NCBI RefSeq assembly: GCF_020709055.1
Contig: NZ_JAJFCK010000056.1
Span: forward strand, 1 to 12,336
From: Ruminococcus callidus
Lineage (GTDB): Bacteria > Bacillota > Clostridia > Oscillospirales > Ruminococcaceae
Reading direction: 5' to 3'
Length of the DNA: 12,336 nt
Below, piece by piece: positions 6,043-12,289 of the stretch. Position 1 is the stretch's first letter, and the number at the start of each line of letters is the position of its first letter. A program made the position numbers and the translations under genes. The notes beneath the pieces were generated by a model that saw only the letters and a program-made list of their open reading frames with translations, was not told the origin of the DNA and did not search any database.

Positions 6043-6058
6043 TGTTTCACGTGAAACA
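6043..6058. promoter_or_regulatory. parS site 4
   Basis: Exact TGTTTCACGTGAAACA, symmetric out to 6042-6059, directly after module A4 and about 60 bases before the next gene's -10. Confidence 0.88.
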
Positions 6059-6095
6059 TGTTCCCGACGCAACGCCGATTTTTGAACCACGCTCA

Positions 6096-6123
6096 TTTCC
6101 TGCCGTATCCCATGATGTATGAT
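6096..6123 (+). promoter_or_regulatory. Possible promoter of the PIN-like gene
   Basis: TATGAT at 6118-6123 with a weak TTTCCT 16 bases upstream. The surrounding bases resemble the promoters at 7026 and 9211 (TTTTCC, 16 bases, TRNNAT). Confidence 0.45.
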
Positions 6124-6136
6124 AGGGATGTACCCG

Positions 6137-6147
6137 AAAGGAGGTGA
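6137..6147 (+). promoter_or_regulatory. Maximal ribosome binding site
   Basis: AAAGGAGGTGA is complementary to the usual 16S rRNA 3' tail over eleven bases and fixes the start at 6152 rather than an in-frame ATG at 6125. Confidence 0.85.
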
Positions 6148-6151
6148 CATA

Positions 6152-6895
6152 ATGTTTCAGAAAAAAATGGCGGATGCCTTTGACAGTGCACGCACCTTTT
6201 TTACCACTGCCTGCGGGCGGATGCACGGGAGCGGTCAGTCGGAGGGCATCTCTGCTCTGGAAAACAGGCTCATGCAGTTTTGCAGCCGCAGACAGCCCCT
6301 GCGCATCTACGCCGACACATGCAGCCTGCTGTGTGCAGACGGCGAGGCGTTTCTGACGGCAGCGGAACGGGTGCTGCCGCAGTATCAGGCGCAGCTGCTG
6401 ATTTTCCAGTCCGTTCTGGCAGAGCTGGAAAGCGTGGGACAGAAAACGCCGGCGCAGCGGCAGAACTGCCAGCGGGTTCTGGCAAGGCTTCAGTCGCTGG
6501 AGCGTGCCGGCGTGGTGCGGGTGTGCATCGGGCGCAGCGCAGGCTTCTCCGATCCCAACTTCATCAGCGATTTTGTGCAGGACATGCTGACTTCCAACGT
6601 GCTGCTGATCTCGCAGGACAACGGACTGGGCACGACTGCCGCACGGCTCCGTGACTTTCTCCGCCCCTGCATCCAGACCGAGTATCAGATTTTCTCCTGC
6701 CGCCTGAACCGTGGCGCACTGGAGGAGGTACAGGACAGCGGCGCAGCTGCACAGGCACCGCAGAAGTCCCCGCAGCCCCGGCGTGCGCCCATTCCGGCAG
6801 CAGCACCGCCGGACTTGAAATGGCCCCGGCGGGAGAGCGGATTCTCCTGCACCCCCTATCCCAAGTGCAATGATGTACATTTCTACCCAAACTAA
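6152..6895 (+). CDS. PIN-domain-like protein
   Basis: This 247-aa protein has the order of acidic residues expected of a PIN-type nuclease fold: Asp55 in RIYADTCSLL, Glu91 in SVLAELES, Asp134 in FSDPNF and Asp156 in LLISQDNGLG, the last resembling the LITxDxxLA strand of PIN proteins. PIN domains are metal-dependent ribonucleases, often toxins or RNA-processing enzymes. Residues 190-247 are a Pro/Ala-rich tail with no clear fold. No signal peptide is seen. It has no adjacent antitoxin-like ORF with coupled spacing, so a toxin role is not supported. The family call is by motif reading only. It is followed by a structured 250-base gap rather than a simple terminator. Confidence 0.72.
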   Translation: MFQKKMADAFDSARTFFTTACGRMHGSGQSEGISALENRLMQFCSRRQPLRIYADTCSLLCADGEAFLTAAERVLPQYQAQLLIFQSVLAELESVGQKTPAQRQNCQRVLARLQSLERAGVVRVCIGRSAGFSDPNFISDFVQDMLTSNVLLISQDNGLGTTAARLRDFLRPCIQTEYQIFSCRLNRGALEEVQDSGAAAQAPQKSPQPRRAPIPAAAPPDLKWPRRESGFSCTPYPKCNDVHFYPN

Positions 6896-6901
6896 AAACT
6901 A

Positions 6902-7003
6902 AGCGCTTGTTTCGCATCTTTTTTCGCACGTCTTTTCGGCAGATTTTGCCGGTGACTGTGTCGAAAATCCGCACACAAAAAAACACCGAACAAGCTCGAA
7001 GCG
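6902..7003 (+). repeat. Long nested hairpin in the gap after the PIN-like gene
   Basis: GCTTGTTTCG near 6905-6914 is complementary to CCGAACAAGC near 6986-6994. Inside are TTTTCG/CGAAAA, CAC/GTG, GTC/GAC and CGGCA (6937-6941)/TGCCG (6947-6951). TGTCGAA at 6959-6965 also matches a Spo0A box core. It may act as a terminator or 3' structure; there is no clean T tract. Confidence 0.45.
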
Positions 7004-7025
7004 GGAACATTTTTGAACTGCACCG

Positions 7026-7053
7026 TTTTCCGCTCTGACCGATCTGGTATCAT
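7026..7053 (+). promoter_or_regulatory. Promoter of the winged-helix gene
   Basis: TATCAT at 7048-7053 with TG at 7045-7046 (extended -10); a poor -35, TTTTCC at 7026-7031, with a 16-base spacer. Confidence 0.6.
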
Positions 7054-7145
7054 AAGATTGTTCCAAAATGATGGGAACACACAAAAAATCCAAACCGCCC
7101 GATTCCTATTAGGAATTTCGGAAAATCAACAAAGGAGTAATCAAA

Positions 7146-7931
7146 ATGGCTACTTTTTATCACAACGGAACCAACTACGCACCGGCACCCCAGCGGCAGA
7201 CTGTCAACATCGGCAGCGTCCTCTCCATGAAGGGACTGGCGTTTGACATCAGCGCTCAGGGGTACAAGCTCTCGAAAAACGGCAAGCGTCCCGACAAGAA
7301 CACCCCGCTGGCAAACACCCTGTCCTACAACTACGGCACACGGGAATATGTCTTCCAGCTGCTGCGGAAGATTGCCAGCACCACCAACCACGCCGGCATC
7401 ATCGACTTTGACGACGTCCGCAGAAATGCCGGCATGACCCCCAGCAGCCTGACCACCATGCTGAACGAAATGCGGAATCAGGGGCTGCTCTGCTCCGCCA
7501 ACGCCTATGTGGTGGGCATGTACGTCACCCTGAACCCCGGCGCTGACACCTTCCTCCAGAAAACCATGCACGTTCTGCACGTGGTCAGCTACCTGAACAG
7601 CCGCTACGGCAACAGCATCGACGAGATCTACTACGACTGCCATCTGACGGACAAGAACACCGGCAAGAAGTACGTCCTCGATGTCATCTACCGCATTGGC
7701 GGACACGTCTACTTCATCAACACGGCGATGAACCAGAATCTGGTAAATATGCCTAACATGATGGAGCGTCTCACCACCAACGCCGACCGCATCCGCTCCA
7801 ACTATTCTGTGGTAGTTTCGCCCAGCGTCAACGGCGGTATGGTGCGTATGCTGCTGAACCGGCTGACCGGCGACAAGGCCAGCGCAGTGACCGTCGTGCC
7901 CTACGATAAGCTGGGCATGCTCTGCAAGTAA
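7146..7931 (+). CDS. Winged-helix protein with a possible inactive nuclease-like domain
   Basis: This 261-aa protein starts at an ATG preceded by AAAGGAG about 7 bases upstream. Residues about 65-128 (REYVFQLLRKIA... DVRRNAGMTPSSLTTMLNEM ... GLL) read as a winged helix-turn-helix. Residues about 158-225 (IDEIYYDCHL, KKYVLDVIYRIGGHVYFINT) have the strand-hairpin-strand outline of a restriction-endonuclease-like core, with Asp179. At the position where E-x-K would normally follow, the protein has Asn192-Thr-Ala194, so it would be inactive. The first 60 residues are low in recognised features. No signal peptide or membrane segment is seen. It could be a transcriptional regulator or part of a nucleic-acid-sensing system. 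I do not recognise the family with certainty. Confidence 0.75.
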   Translation: MATFYHNGTNYAPAPQRQTVNIGSVLSMKGLAFDISAQGYKLSKNGKRPDKNTPLANTLSYNYGTREYVFQLLRKIASTTNHAGIIDFDDVRRNAGMTPSSLTTMLNEMRNQGLLCSANAYVVGMYVTLNPGADTFLQKTMHVLHVVSYLNSRYGNSIDEIYYDCHLTDKNTGKKYVLDVIYRIGGHVYFINTAMNQNLVNMPNMMERLTTNADRIRSNYSVVVSPSVNGGMVRMLLNRLTGDKASAVTVVPYDKLGMLCK

Positions 7932-7992
7932 GAGCCGTTTGCGGGAGTCCGCCCAAACTTTTTCGGCGGATTCCCCAAGAAATAGAAAAAAC

Positions 7993-8048
7993 AAAACCGC
8001 ACAAAGCCCGCCGCCCCGCTTTGTACGGTTTTGCTGAAATTTTGTTTT
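7993..8048 (+). terminator. Terminator after the winged-helix gene
   Basis: AAAACCGCACAAAG (7993-8006) pairs with CTTTGTACGGTTTT (8019-8032) with one C.A mismatch. The T run is weak next to the stem but TTTTGTTTTTTT follows at about 8040-8051. It is A-rich on the other side and might also work in reverse. Confidence 0.75.
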
Positions 8049-8061
8049 TTTATGAGAAAAC

Positions 8062-8090
8062 TTGCATCGCATGGAAAAACATACTATACT
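8062..8090 (+). promoter_or_regulatory. Promoter of the small winged-helix gene
   Basis: TTGCAT at 8062-8067, a 17-base spacer and TATACT at 8085-8090. The leader is about 85 nt. Confidence 0.82.
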
Positions 8091-8181
8091 ATTGATACGA
8101 CATTCACCCTATGCGTCTGTCCTGTGTCCGAACACACGTCCGGATGCAGGCAGGTGCGCCGTAACGAAAGGAAGTTTTTTC

Positions 8182-8430
8182 ATGATACAGGCACAGGACA
8201 TCAAAGCGATTTTCGCACAGATTCCGGCAGGAACAACGCTGACCGTCCAGCAGATTCAGGATCTTGTCAAGAACTCCTATCCGCTGTCTCCGGCAGACTG
8301 GGAACCGTATACGGAGACCAGAAACACCAGCTATACAAAGTGGCAGCATCAGGTGCAGAGCGTTCTGGCAGAGCTGAAACGGAACGGCATCGCCGCACAT
8401 AACGAGGCAACGCACAGCTATACGTTCTAA
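8182..8430 (+). CDS. Small winged-helix-like protein
   Basis: This 82-aa protein has the ATG at 8182 after AAAGGAAG (8167-8174); an in-frame ATG at 8062 lies on the promoter and is rejected. The core PLSPADWEPYTETRNTSYTKW (residues 34-54) followed by the helix HQVQSVLAELKRNG and a final HSYTF strand resembles the N-terminal winged-helix module of Mrr-type restriction proteins and small stand-alone relatives. It would bind DNA or act as an adaptor; no catalytic residues are visible. It forms its own unit between a strong promoter and the 8460-8504 terminator. Function is not known to me. Confidence 0.78.
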   Translation: MIQAQDIKAIFAQIPAGTTLTVQQIQDLVKNSYPLSPADWEPYTETRNTSYTKWQHQVQSVLAELKRNGIAAHNEATHSYTF

Positions 8431-8459
8431 CCGCCACTAATCCCATAAAATCATCCATT

Positions 8460-8504
8460 GCCCCGCCGAATCGGAAGCCTCCTGCCGATTCGGCGGGGCT
8501 TTTT
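8460..8504 (+). terminator. Strong Rho-independent terminator
   Basis: A perfect 15-pair stem (8460-8474/8485-8499), a 10-base loop and TTTTT at 8500-8504, ending the small winged-helix gene. Confidence 0.95.
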
Positions 8505-8536
8505 GTGTGTGAAAATGGCGGAGGGGTGGCTGCGAC

Positions 8537-8556
8537 GGACACGGCACGCCGTGTCC
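8537..8556 (+). repeat. Palindrome P, copy 6
   Basis: Identical to the copy at 2400; here it precedes module A5. Confidence 0.95.
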
Positions 8557-8563
8557 CTACAGA

Positions 8564-8652
8564 ATACAAAAAGCATCGTGCAGGAACAAAAAGAACTGGA
8601 GCCGTTGGACTCGTCAGGCTGCTCCAGCTGAGCGCAGCTGGCGAGGTGTTTG
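8564..8652 (+). repeat. Repeat module A, copy A5 (short)
   Basis: It holds the GTGCAGGAACAAAAAGAACT arm, the CCAGCTG/CAGCTGG stem (8622-8641) and the GGCGAGGTGTT edge, then stops. The later hairpins of the long form are absent. Confidence 0.85.
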
Positions 8653-8668
8653 GGGGATATGTTCGTAG

Positions 8669-8688
8669 GGACACGGCGTGCCGTGTCC
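8669..8688 (-). repeat. Palindrome P, copy 7 (inverted)
   Basis: The only copy with GT in the loop, so it is inverted relative to the other seven. A decayed P-like sequence (GGACACGGTATAACCTGTTC) follows at 8731-8750. Confidence 0.95.
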
Positions 8689-8759
8689 GCCAGTTTTAGA
8701 AAGGGGAAATCCCGTTGATACAAAATCTTAGGACACGGTATAACCTGTTCCTGTTTTAT

Positions 8760-8963
8760 GCCTCCCCTGAAAGGGGAGGGGGACCGCCGATAGGCGGTGG
8801 AGAGGTATTTTCGTGTAATCTTTTATGCAATGTTTTAGAATGTGTATTTGATATTTGTGGAGACCCCTCCGAGCGGCTTCGCCGCCCACCTCGTACTGAG
8901 CGGTCCCCTCTGCCCTTCGGGCATCTCCCCACCCCGTGGGGAGTCACCCCTTTCAGGGGAGGC
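8760..8963 (+). mobile_element. MITE-like module B, copy B2 (204 bp)
   Basis: The termini are GCCTCCCCTGAAAGGGG and CCCCTTTCAGGGGAGGC, perfect inverted repeats. Internal hairpins are ACCGCC/GGCGGT, GAGCGGC..GCCGC near 8871-8887, and two GC hairpins before the right end. The middle AT-rich section matches the complement of B1, but the right half carries different hairpins. No ORF is plausible. Confidence 0.8.
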
Positions 8964-8997
8964 TGATTTTTTTCCATTTTTGTGATATGAGATTAGC

Positions 8998-9017
8998 GGA
9001 CACGGCACGCCGTGTCC
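8998..9017 (+). repeat. Palindrome P, copy 8
   Basis: Identical to the copy at 2400, 34 bases right of B2. Confidence 0.95.
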
Positions 9018-9035
9018 CTACAAAGCCAAAGCGCA

Positions 9036-9123
9036 CAGAACACCTCGCCAACTGCGCTCAGTTGGATCAGCCTTATGGGGCAACAGTTCTGAAATTGTTT
9101 TGTTCCTACACGATGCGTTTTGT
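9036..9123 (-). repeat. Repeat module A, copy A6 (short, inverted)
   Basis: It parallels A4 closely: the CCAACTG/CAGTTGG stem, CAGCCTTATGGGGCAAC, then CAGTTCTGAAATTGTTTTG and ACACGATGCGTTTTGT. With A5 it brackets B2 in opposite orientation. The 75 bases after it up to the promoter show nothing I can name. Confidence 0.85.
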
Positions 9124-9210
9124 AATTGTTTCTGCTTTGATGCATCCCGCCACGCTCCATTTCCACAAGATGCACCGCTATCCTACGACGCATTTTTTTG
9201 AACCTCCCCA

Positions 9211-9238
9211 TTTTCCCGCCGGTATTCTTTGGTACAAT
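9211..9238 (+). promoter_or_regulatory. Promoter of the membrane protein-PP2C-kinase operon
   Basis: TACAAT at 9233-9238 with TG at 9230-9231 (extended -10) and a weak TTTTCC 16 bases upstream, like the promoter at 7026-7053. Confidence 0.6.
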
Positions 9239-9272
9239 ATACTTGTTCCCAATCGAGGGAACCACGCAGAGC

Positions 9273-9342
9273 CCTGAAACATCGTTTCAGGCAAAACCGC
9301 AAGCGTCTGTTTCGCACGGAACACAGATGCGGAACAAACGCT
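9273..9342 (+). other. Two leader hairpins of the operon
   Basis: CCTGAAAC/GTTTCAGG (9273-9291, loop ATC) is a perfect 8-pair stem. AGCGTCTGTTTCGC (9302-9315) pairs with GCGGAACAAACGCT (9329-9342) with two mismatches. They lie in a roughly 135-nt leader and could affect expression. Neither has a T tract. Confidence 0.5.
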
Positions 9343-9378
9343 CCGTCACGGCGCAAAGCCGGAAAGGAGAAGTTACTG

Positions 9379-9597
9379 ATGGTAACTGTTATTGTCATTC
9401 TCATCGTCCTGGCACTGATTGCAGCAATTGCATTCCTCGTGTCTGACAAGGTGAAAGATCTCTTTCACCTCGGCGGAAAAAACAGCAGCACTTCCTACGG
9501 AACACACCGGGAACCGAGCCGGATCCAGAAAAAAATTCTAACTGACGGCGGAAAAGACAGTGATTGCCGTGTTCCTCAGCAAAGAAAGGAGTCTTAA
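9379..9597 (+). CDS. Small single-pass membrane protein
   Basis: This 72-aa protein has one hydrophobic segment at residues 2-22 (VTVIVILIVLALIAAIAFLV) followed by a charged, Lys/Arg/Ser-rich cytoplasmic or external tail. No lipobox is seen. AAAGGAGA lies 8 bases before the ATG at 9379; earlier in-frame ATGs fall in the leader. Its last codons contain the ribosome binding site of the next gene (AAAGGAG, 9585-9591), so the two are translationally close. It may anchor or regulate the downstream phospho-signalling proteins; that is inference. Confidence 0.7.
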   Translation: MVTVIVILIVLALIAAIAFLVSDKVKDLFHLGGKNSSTSYGTHREPSRIQKKILTDGGKDSDCRVPQQRKES

Positions 9598-9598
9598 C

Positions 9599-10537
9599 AT
9601 GAACATTGAAAAAATCCTCAGATACGCCACCATTCTGTCCGACAGCAGTTCTGTCCCGCAGAAGTTCCCCTTCGCCGATGTGCCGGCGGAGCGCATTCTG
9701 GAGGCAAGCTCCAGCAAGCTGCAGCCGTTTCTGGAAACGGTATTCCAAATCCTCGCCAGCAGCCACTGCATCGTGGTCACAGAAAACCGCCCGGTGGCGG
9801 AATTTCTGCTGGCAATGAACCAGACCCAGTCGGAGGCCGACCACAAGGTGGGCGTGTTCTGCGGCGGCAAGCTGGAGGCGGAGGCGATCTCCGAGAGCAT
9901 TGCGCTGGCGGAGAATACCTTTGTCACCGCAGACGGCACCACCTATCTGCTGGACCAGTTCCTGTGCGAACACATGTACGCAGCGGAGAACGGACGCATT
10001 CTGTGCGTGGATACCACCAGCTGCTCCGTAACGGGCGAACCCCTCTACCGGAAGCTGGAACAGGACGGCGAGCCGTGCGGCACACTCCTGCCGGAAGTCT
10101 TCCACGCCCAGAACCTGCTGGGCACACTGGCATCTGTCCAGCACAAGCTGACCACAGCACAGCAGGTACAGCTGGCGCTGCGCCTGCTGGACTGGGATGG
10201 ACACGAATACCTCGACCCCGACCGGGTGCTGCTGTTCCATGGAAACGGCACGCCGGAGGTGACCTTTGCCGCCGCCAAGGGCGACACGGCCATCTCCAGC
10301 GATTTTATCATCCCATGGGCAGCTTTCACCGGCACCTCCCTGGATCACGTTCAGGACCCCGTGGAGGCCATCGCAGACGATGCCGGCAAAGTACCCTCCA
10401 GCCTGCTGGAGGACGCTGCCATCGTCTATCACAGTGTCCTGTACCCCAACACCGGCACAGGACTGGAACACGTCGATTCCGCAATGCTGACCCGACGCAC
10501 ACTGGAACGTCTGGCATGCATCTATCCGTGCGTTTGA
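9599..10537 (+). CDS. Conserved-looking hypothetical protein in the kinase/phosphatase operon
   Basis: This 312-aa protein starts one base after the previous stop (TAA C ATG). It is acidic and soluble, with no signal peptide or membrane segment. Alternating strand and helix patterns (HCIVVTENRPVAEFLLA near 57-73, HKVGVFCGGKLEAEAI near 82-97, GRILCVDTTSC near 132-142) suggest an alpha/beta fold. I see no catalytic motif I can name and do not recognise the family. Its position between a membrane protein and a PP2C phosphatase suggests it is a substrate, scaffold or regulator of that system. Confidence 0.85.
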   Translation: MNIEKILRYATILSDSSSVPQKFPFADVPAERILEASSSKLQPFLETVFQILASSHCIVVTENRPVAEFLLAMNQTQSEADHKVGVFCGGKLEAEAISESIALAENTFVTADGTTYLLDQFLCEHMYAAENGRILCVDTTSCSVTGEPLYRKLEQDGEPCGTLLPEVFHAQNLLGTLASVQHKLTTAQQVQLALRLLDWDGHEYLDPDRVLLFHGNGTPEVTFAAAKGDTAISSDFIIPWAAFTGTSLDHVQDPVEAIADDAGKVPSSLLEDAAIVYHSVLYPNTGTGLEHVDSAMLTRRTLERLACIYPCV

Positions 10538-10551
10538 AAGGAGCTTTTCTT

Positions 10552-11637
10552 ATGAAATTGACACACAGCACATCTACCGTAACCGGCAGCCATATTCCTA
10601 CAATCCACGTAACCGCACAGTCCATGGCGGGACAGTATCACGCAGTCCGTTCTCAGGAGAATGAGGATTCGATCATCAAATTCGAGAACGACAGCATCAT
10701 GGTAGTGGCCGTCAGCGACGGCTGCTCCGAAAGCGCCGGAGCAAAGGCGGCTTCTCAGGCAAGCTGTCAGGCTTCCGTGAAGTTCGCCAAGACCAGAGAT
10801 GTCTGGAGTACCGACGACAACACCCTGAAGTCGGCGTTCCTGAGCGTGATCGATGATGTATACATGGACACCAAGCTGCCCTATAACCTGCTGAAGGCAA
10901 CCCTGCTCCTGCTGGTGGTGAGCAAGATCACCGGCGACTATGTGGGCATCTCCATCGGGGATTGCAGCGCCCTCGTTCTCGATGAAAACCTGAACAAGCC
11001 GGAGGTGCTGCTGAAGCCGTACAATCCATTCATGCAGGCCACGAGAACCGTATTTGCCAATAATAAAGATGCGGATGCACTCATGGCCATTGTGCGTGGC
11101 AGAGTGCAGGACAAGGCGGGCTTTGTGCTGTTCACAGACGGCGCAAAGGCGCTGCTGGAGGATACCTACGAAGAGGAGGTCAAGAAGCTGGTGGGGCTCA
11201 CCGCCATCAACGCCGGAGAAGCAGCACAGACCGAGGCGGACGTGCTCGTCAATACGTTCCAGCAGGGGGGACACGATGACGTATCCATCATCGCTGTAGG
11301 GCTGGAAAATCCCAACACCGTGCGCATTGCGTCGACGCTGTATCAGCCGAAGCAGGAGGAAGCGCCCGAAAGCGAGCCCACGCCTGCACCCATCCCCATG
11401 GAGATAAAGGCAGAGAAAAAGGAGGAGATGCCTGCAGCGGACAAGCCGGAAAAACCCGCCATGCCCGCTGCGGAACCGGCACAGGAGTTCACCGCCGAGG
11501 AGCTGCTCAAAAACGGCATTACCCAGCGCCCCAGCGAGTTCTTCGTCCAGATCAGTCCGTTCCTGCAAAACGGCCTGATGACTTACAGCGCCACAACCGG
11601 TGCGTTCCAGTTCTGCGACCTCAGCGGTCAGTCGTAA
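10552..11637 (+). CDS. PP2C-family protein Ser/Thr phosphatase
   Basis: This 361-aa protein would remove phosphate from Ser/Thr using two metal ions. PP2C landmarks are present in order: Arg33...NEDS with Asp39, VVAVSDG with Asp56, SIGDCSALVL (134-143), FTDGAKALL (194-202) and GGHDDVSIIAV with Asp242-Asp243 (239-249). The usual DGMGG is DGCSES, which is typical of divergent PP2C proteins found next to kinases rather than the PrpC housekeeping type. Residues 265-310 are a Pro/Glu/Lys-rich linker, and 312-361 form a small C-terminal segment of unknown fold (FTAEELLKNGITQRPSEFF...). The start at 10552 has GAAAGGAG 8-9 bases upstream; a longer in-frame ORF from 9964 only overlaps the previous gene. 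It is followed 13 bases later by the kinase gene, its likely opposing partner. Confidence 0.92.
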   Translation: MKLTHSTSTVTGSHIPTIHVTAQSMAGQYHAVRSQENEDSIIKFENDSIMVVAVSDGCSESAGAKAASQASCQASVKFAKTRDVWSTDDNTLKSAFLSVIDDVYMDTKLPYNLLKATLLLLVVSKITGDYVGISIGDCSALVLDENLNKPEVLLKPYNPFMQATRTVFANNKDADALMAIVRGRVQDKAGFVLFTDGAKALLEDTYEEEVKKLVGLTAINAGEAAQTEADVLVNTFQQGGHDDVSIIAVGLENPNTVRIASTLYQPKQEEAPESEPTPAPIPMEIKAEKKEEMPAADKPEKPAMPAAEPAQEFTAEELLKNGITQRPSEFFVQISPFLQNGLMTYSATTGAFQFCDLSGQS

Positions 11638-11650
11638 AGGAGGCGGAACC

Positions 11651-12289
11651 ATGAGCAAGATCAGCTATGTCCAATATCTGCGGGAGGTGTACCCCGGCAA
11701 ATCTGAGTACCAGAAAATGCTGCCCGCCGGCGACCCCGCCGGCGACAATTACGGCAACATCCATATCCCCGGCCGTGCCAGCATCAGCGGCTACCGCTGC
11801 CACGGTCTGCTGGGATTCGGGGGATTCGCCACGGTCTACGATGTCACCGAAAGACCGCACGGTCTGGAAGCGCTTATCTACCGGAAGCGCCCGCACTACG
11901 CCTGCAAGATCGCAGACCTTTCTCACGCAAGCATCAACGGGGGGAATCCGGTGACCGCAGCGGAAAACTTCCTGCGGGAGATCGAACTTTACTATGCCAT
12001 GAAGCGCAGCCGGGTGGCCGGCGTGCTGCCTCTCAAGGCGCACACCCCTATTCCTGAGATTCAGCGTGCCATTCGGGAGGCTCGCAAAAATCCCCGCCAT
12101 ACCACCAATATCAGACTCATGATGCTCACGCCGGTAGGGCTGTCCTATCAGACGTACCTGGCGAGTCTGGTGGAAAGCGGAAAGATTCGCCGGCTCACCG
12201 TACAGCAGGCGTGCGCCATGTTTCTCGATATTGCCGAGGCAATTCTCCAGCTCCACAAGAATGGAATCCTCCACCGGGATCTGAACTGA
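11651..12289 (+). CDS. Ser/Thr protein kinase, truncated by an IS at the catalytic loop
   Basis: The frame gives 212 aa. Kinase features of the N-lobe are intact: glycine loop GLLGFGGFATVYDV (52-65), Lys86 in YACKIA, the helix-C glutamate at Glu110 or Glu112, and HRD at 208-210 with Asp210 as the catalytic base. The next residues would be L-K-x-x-N, but the frame reads Leu-Asn-stop. The Mg-binding DFG, the activation segment and the C-lobe are missing, so the product cannot be active. The break coincides with an IS-like end (from about 12282). AAAGGAGG lies 8 bases before the ATG. It is the last gene of the operon in the window; the rest of the kinase is expected beyond the IS. A vWA partner, common in TerY-type sets, is not seen here. 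Confidence 0.88.
   Translation: MSKISYVQYLREVYPGKSEYQKMLPAGDPAGDNYGNIHIPGRASISGYRCHGLLGFGGFATVYDVTERPHGLEALIYRKRPHYACKIADLSHASINGGNPVTAAENFLREIELYYAMKRSRVAGVLPLKAHTPIPEIQRAIREARKNPRHTTNIRLMMLTPVGLSYQTYLASLVESGKIRRLTVQQACAMFLDIAEAILQLHKNGILHRDLN

Noticed and set aside
6152..6895. Toxin-antitoxin pair for the PIN-like gene
   Set aside because: No small antitoxin-like gene is coupled to it; the nearest genes have separate promoters, and the protein is longer than a typical VapC.
2400..9017. CRISPR array formed by the repeated P palindrome
   Set aside because: Copies are separated by 90 to 2700 bases rather than regular 30-40 base spacers, one is inverted, and no cas gene is present.
9964..10551. 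Long N-terminal extension of the PP2C frame
   Set aside because: It overlaps the 312-aa gene out of frame, and the PP2C fold begins only after the ATG at 10552, which has a strong ribosome binding site.
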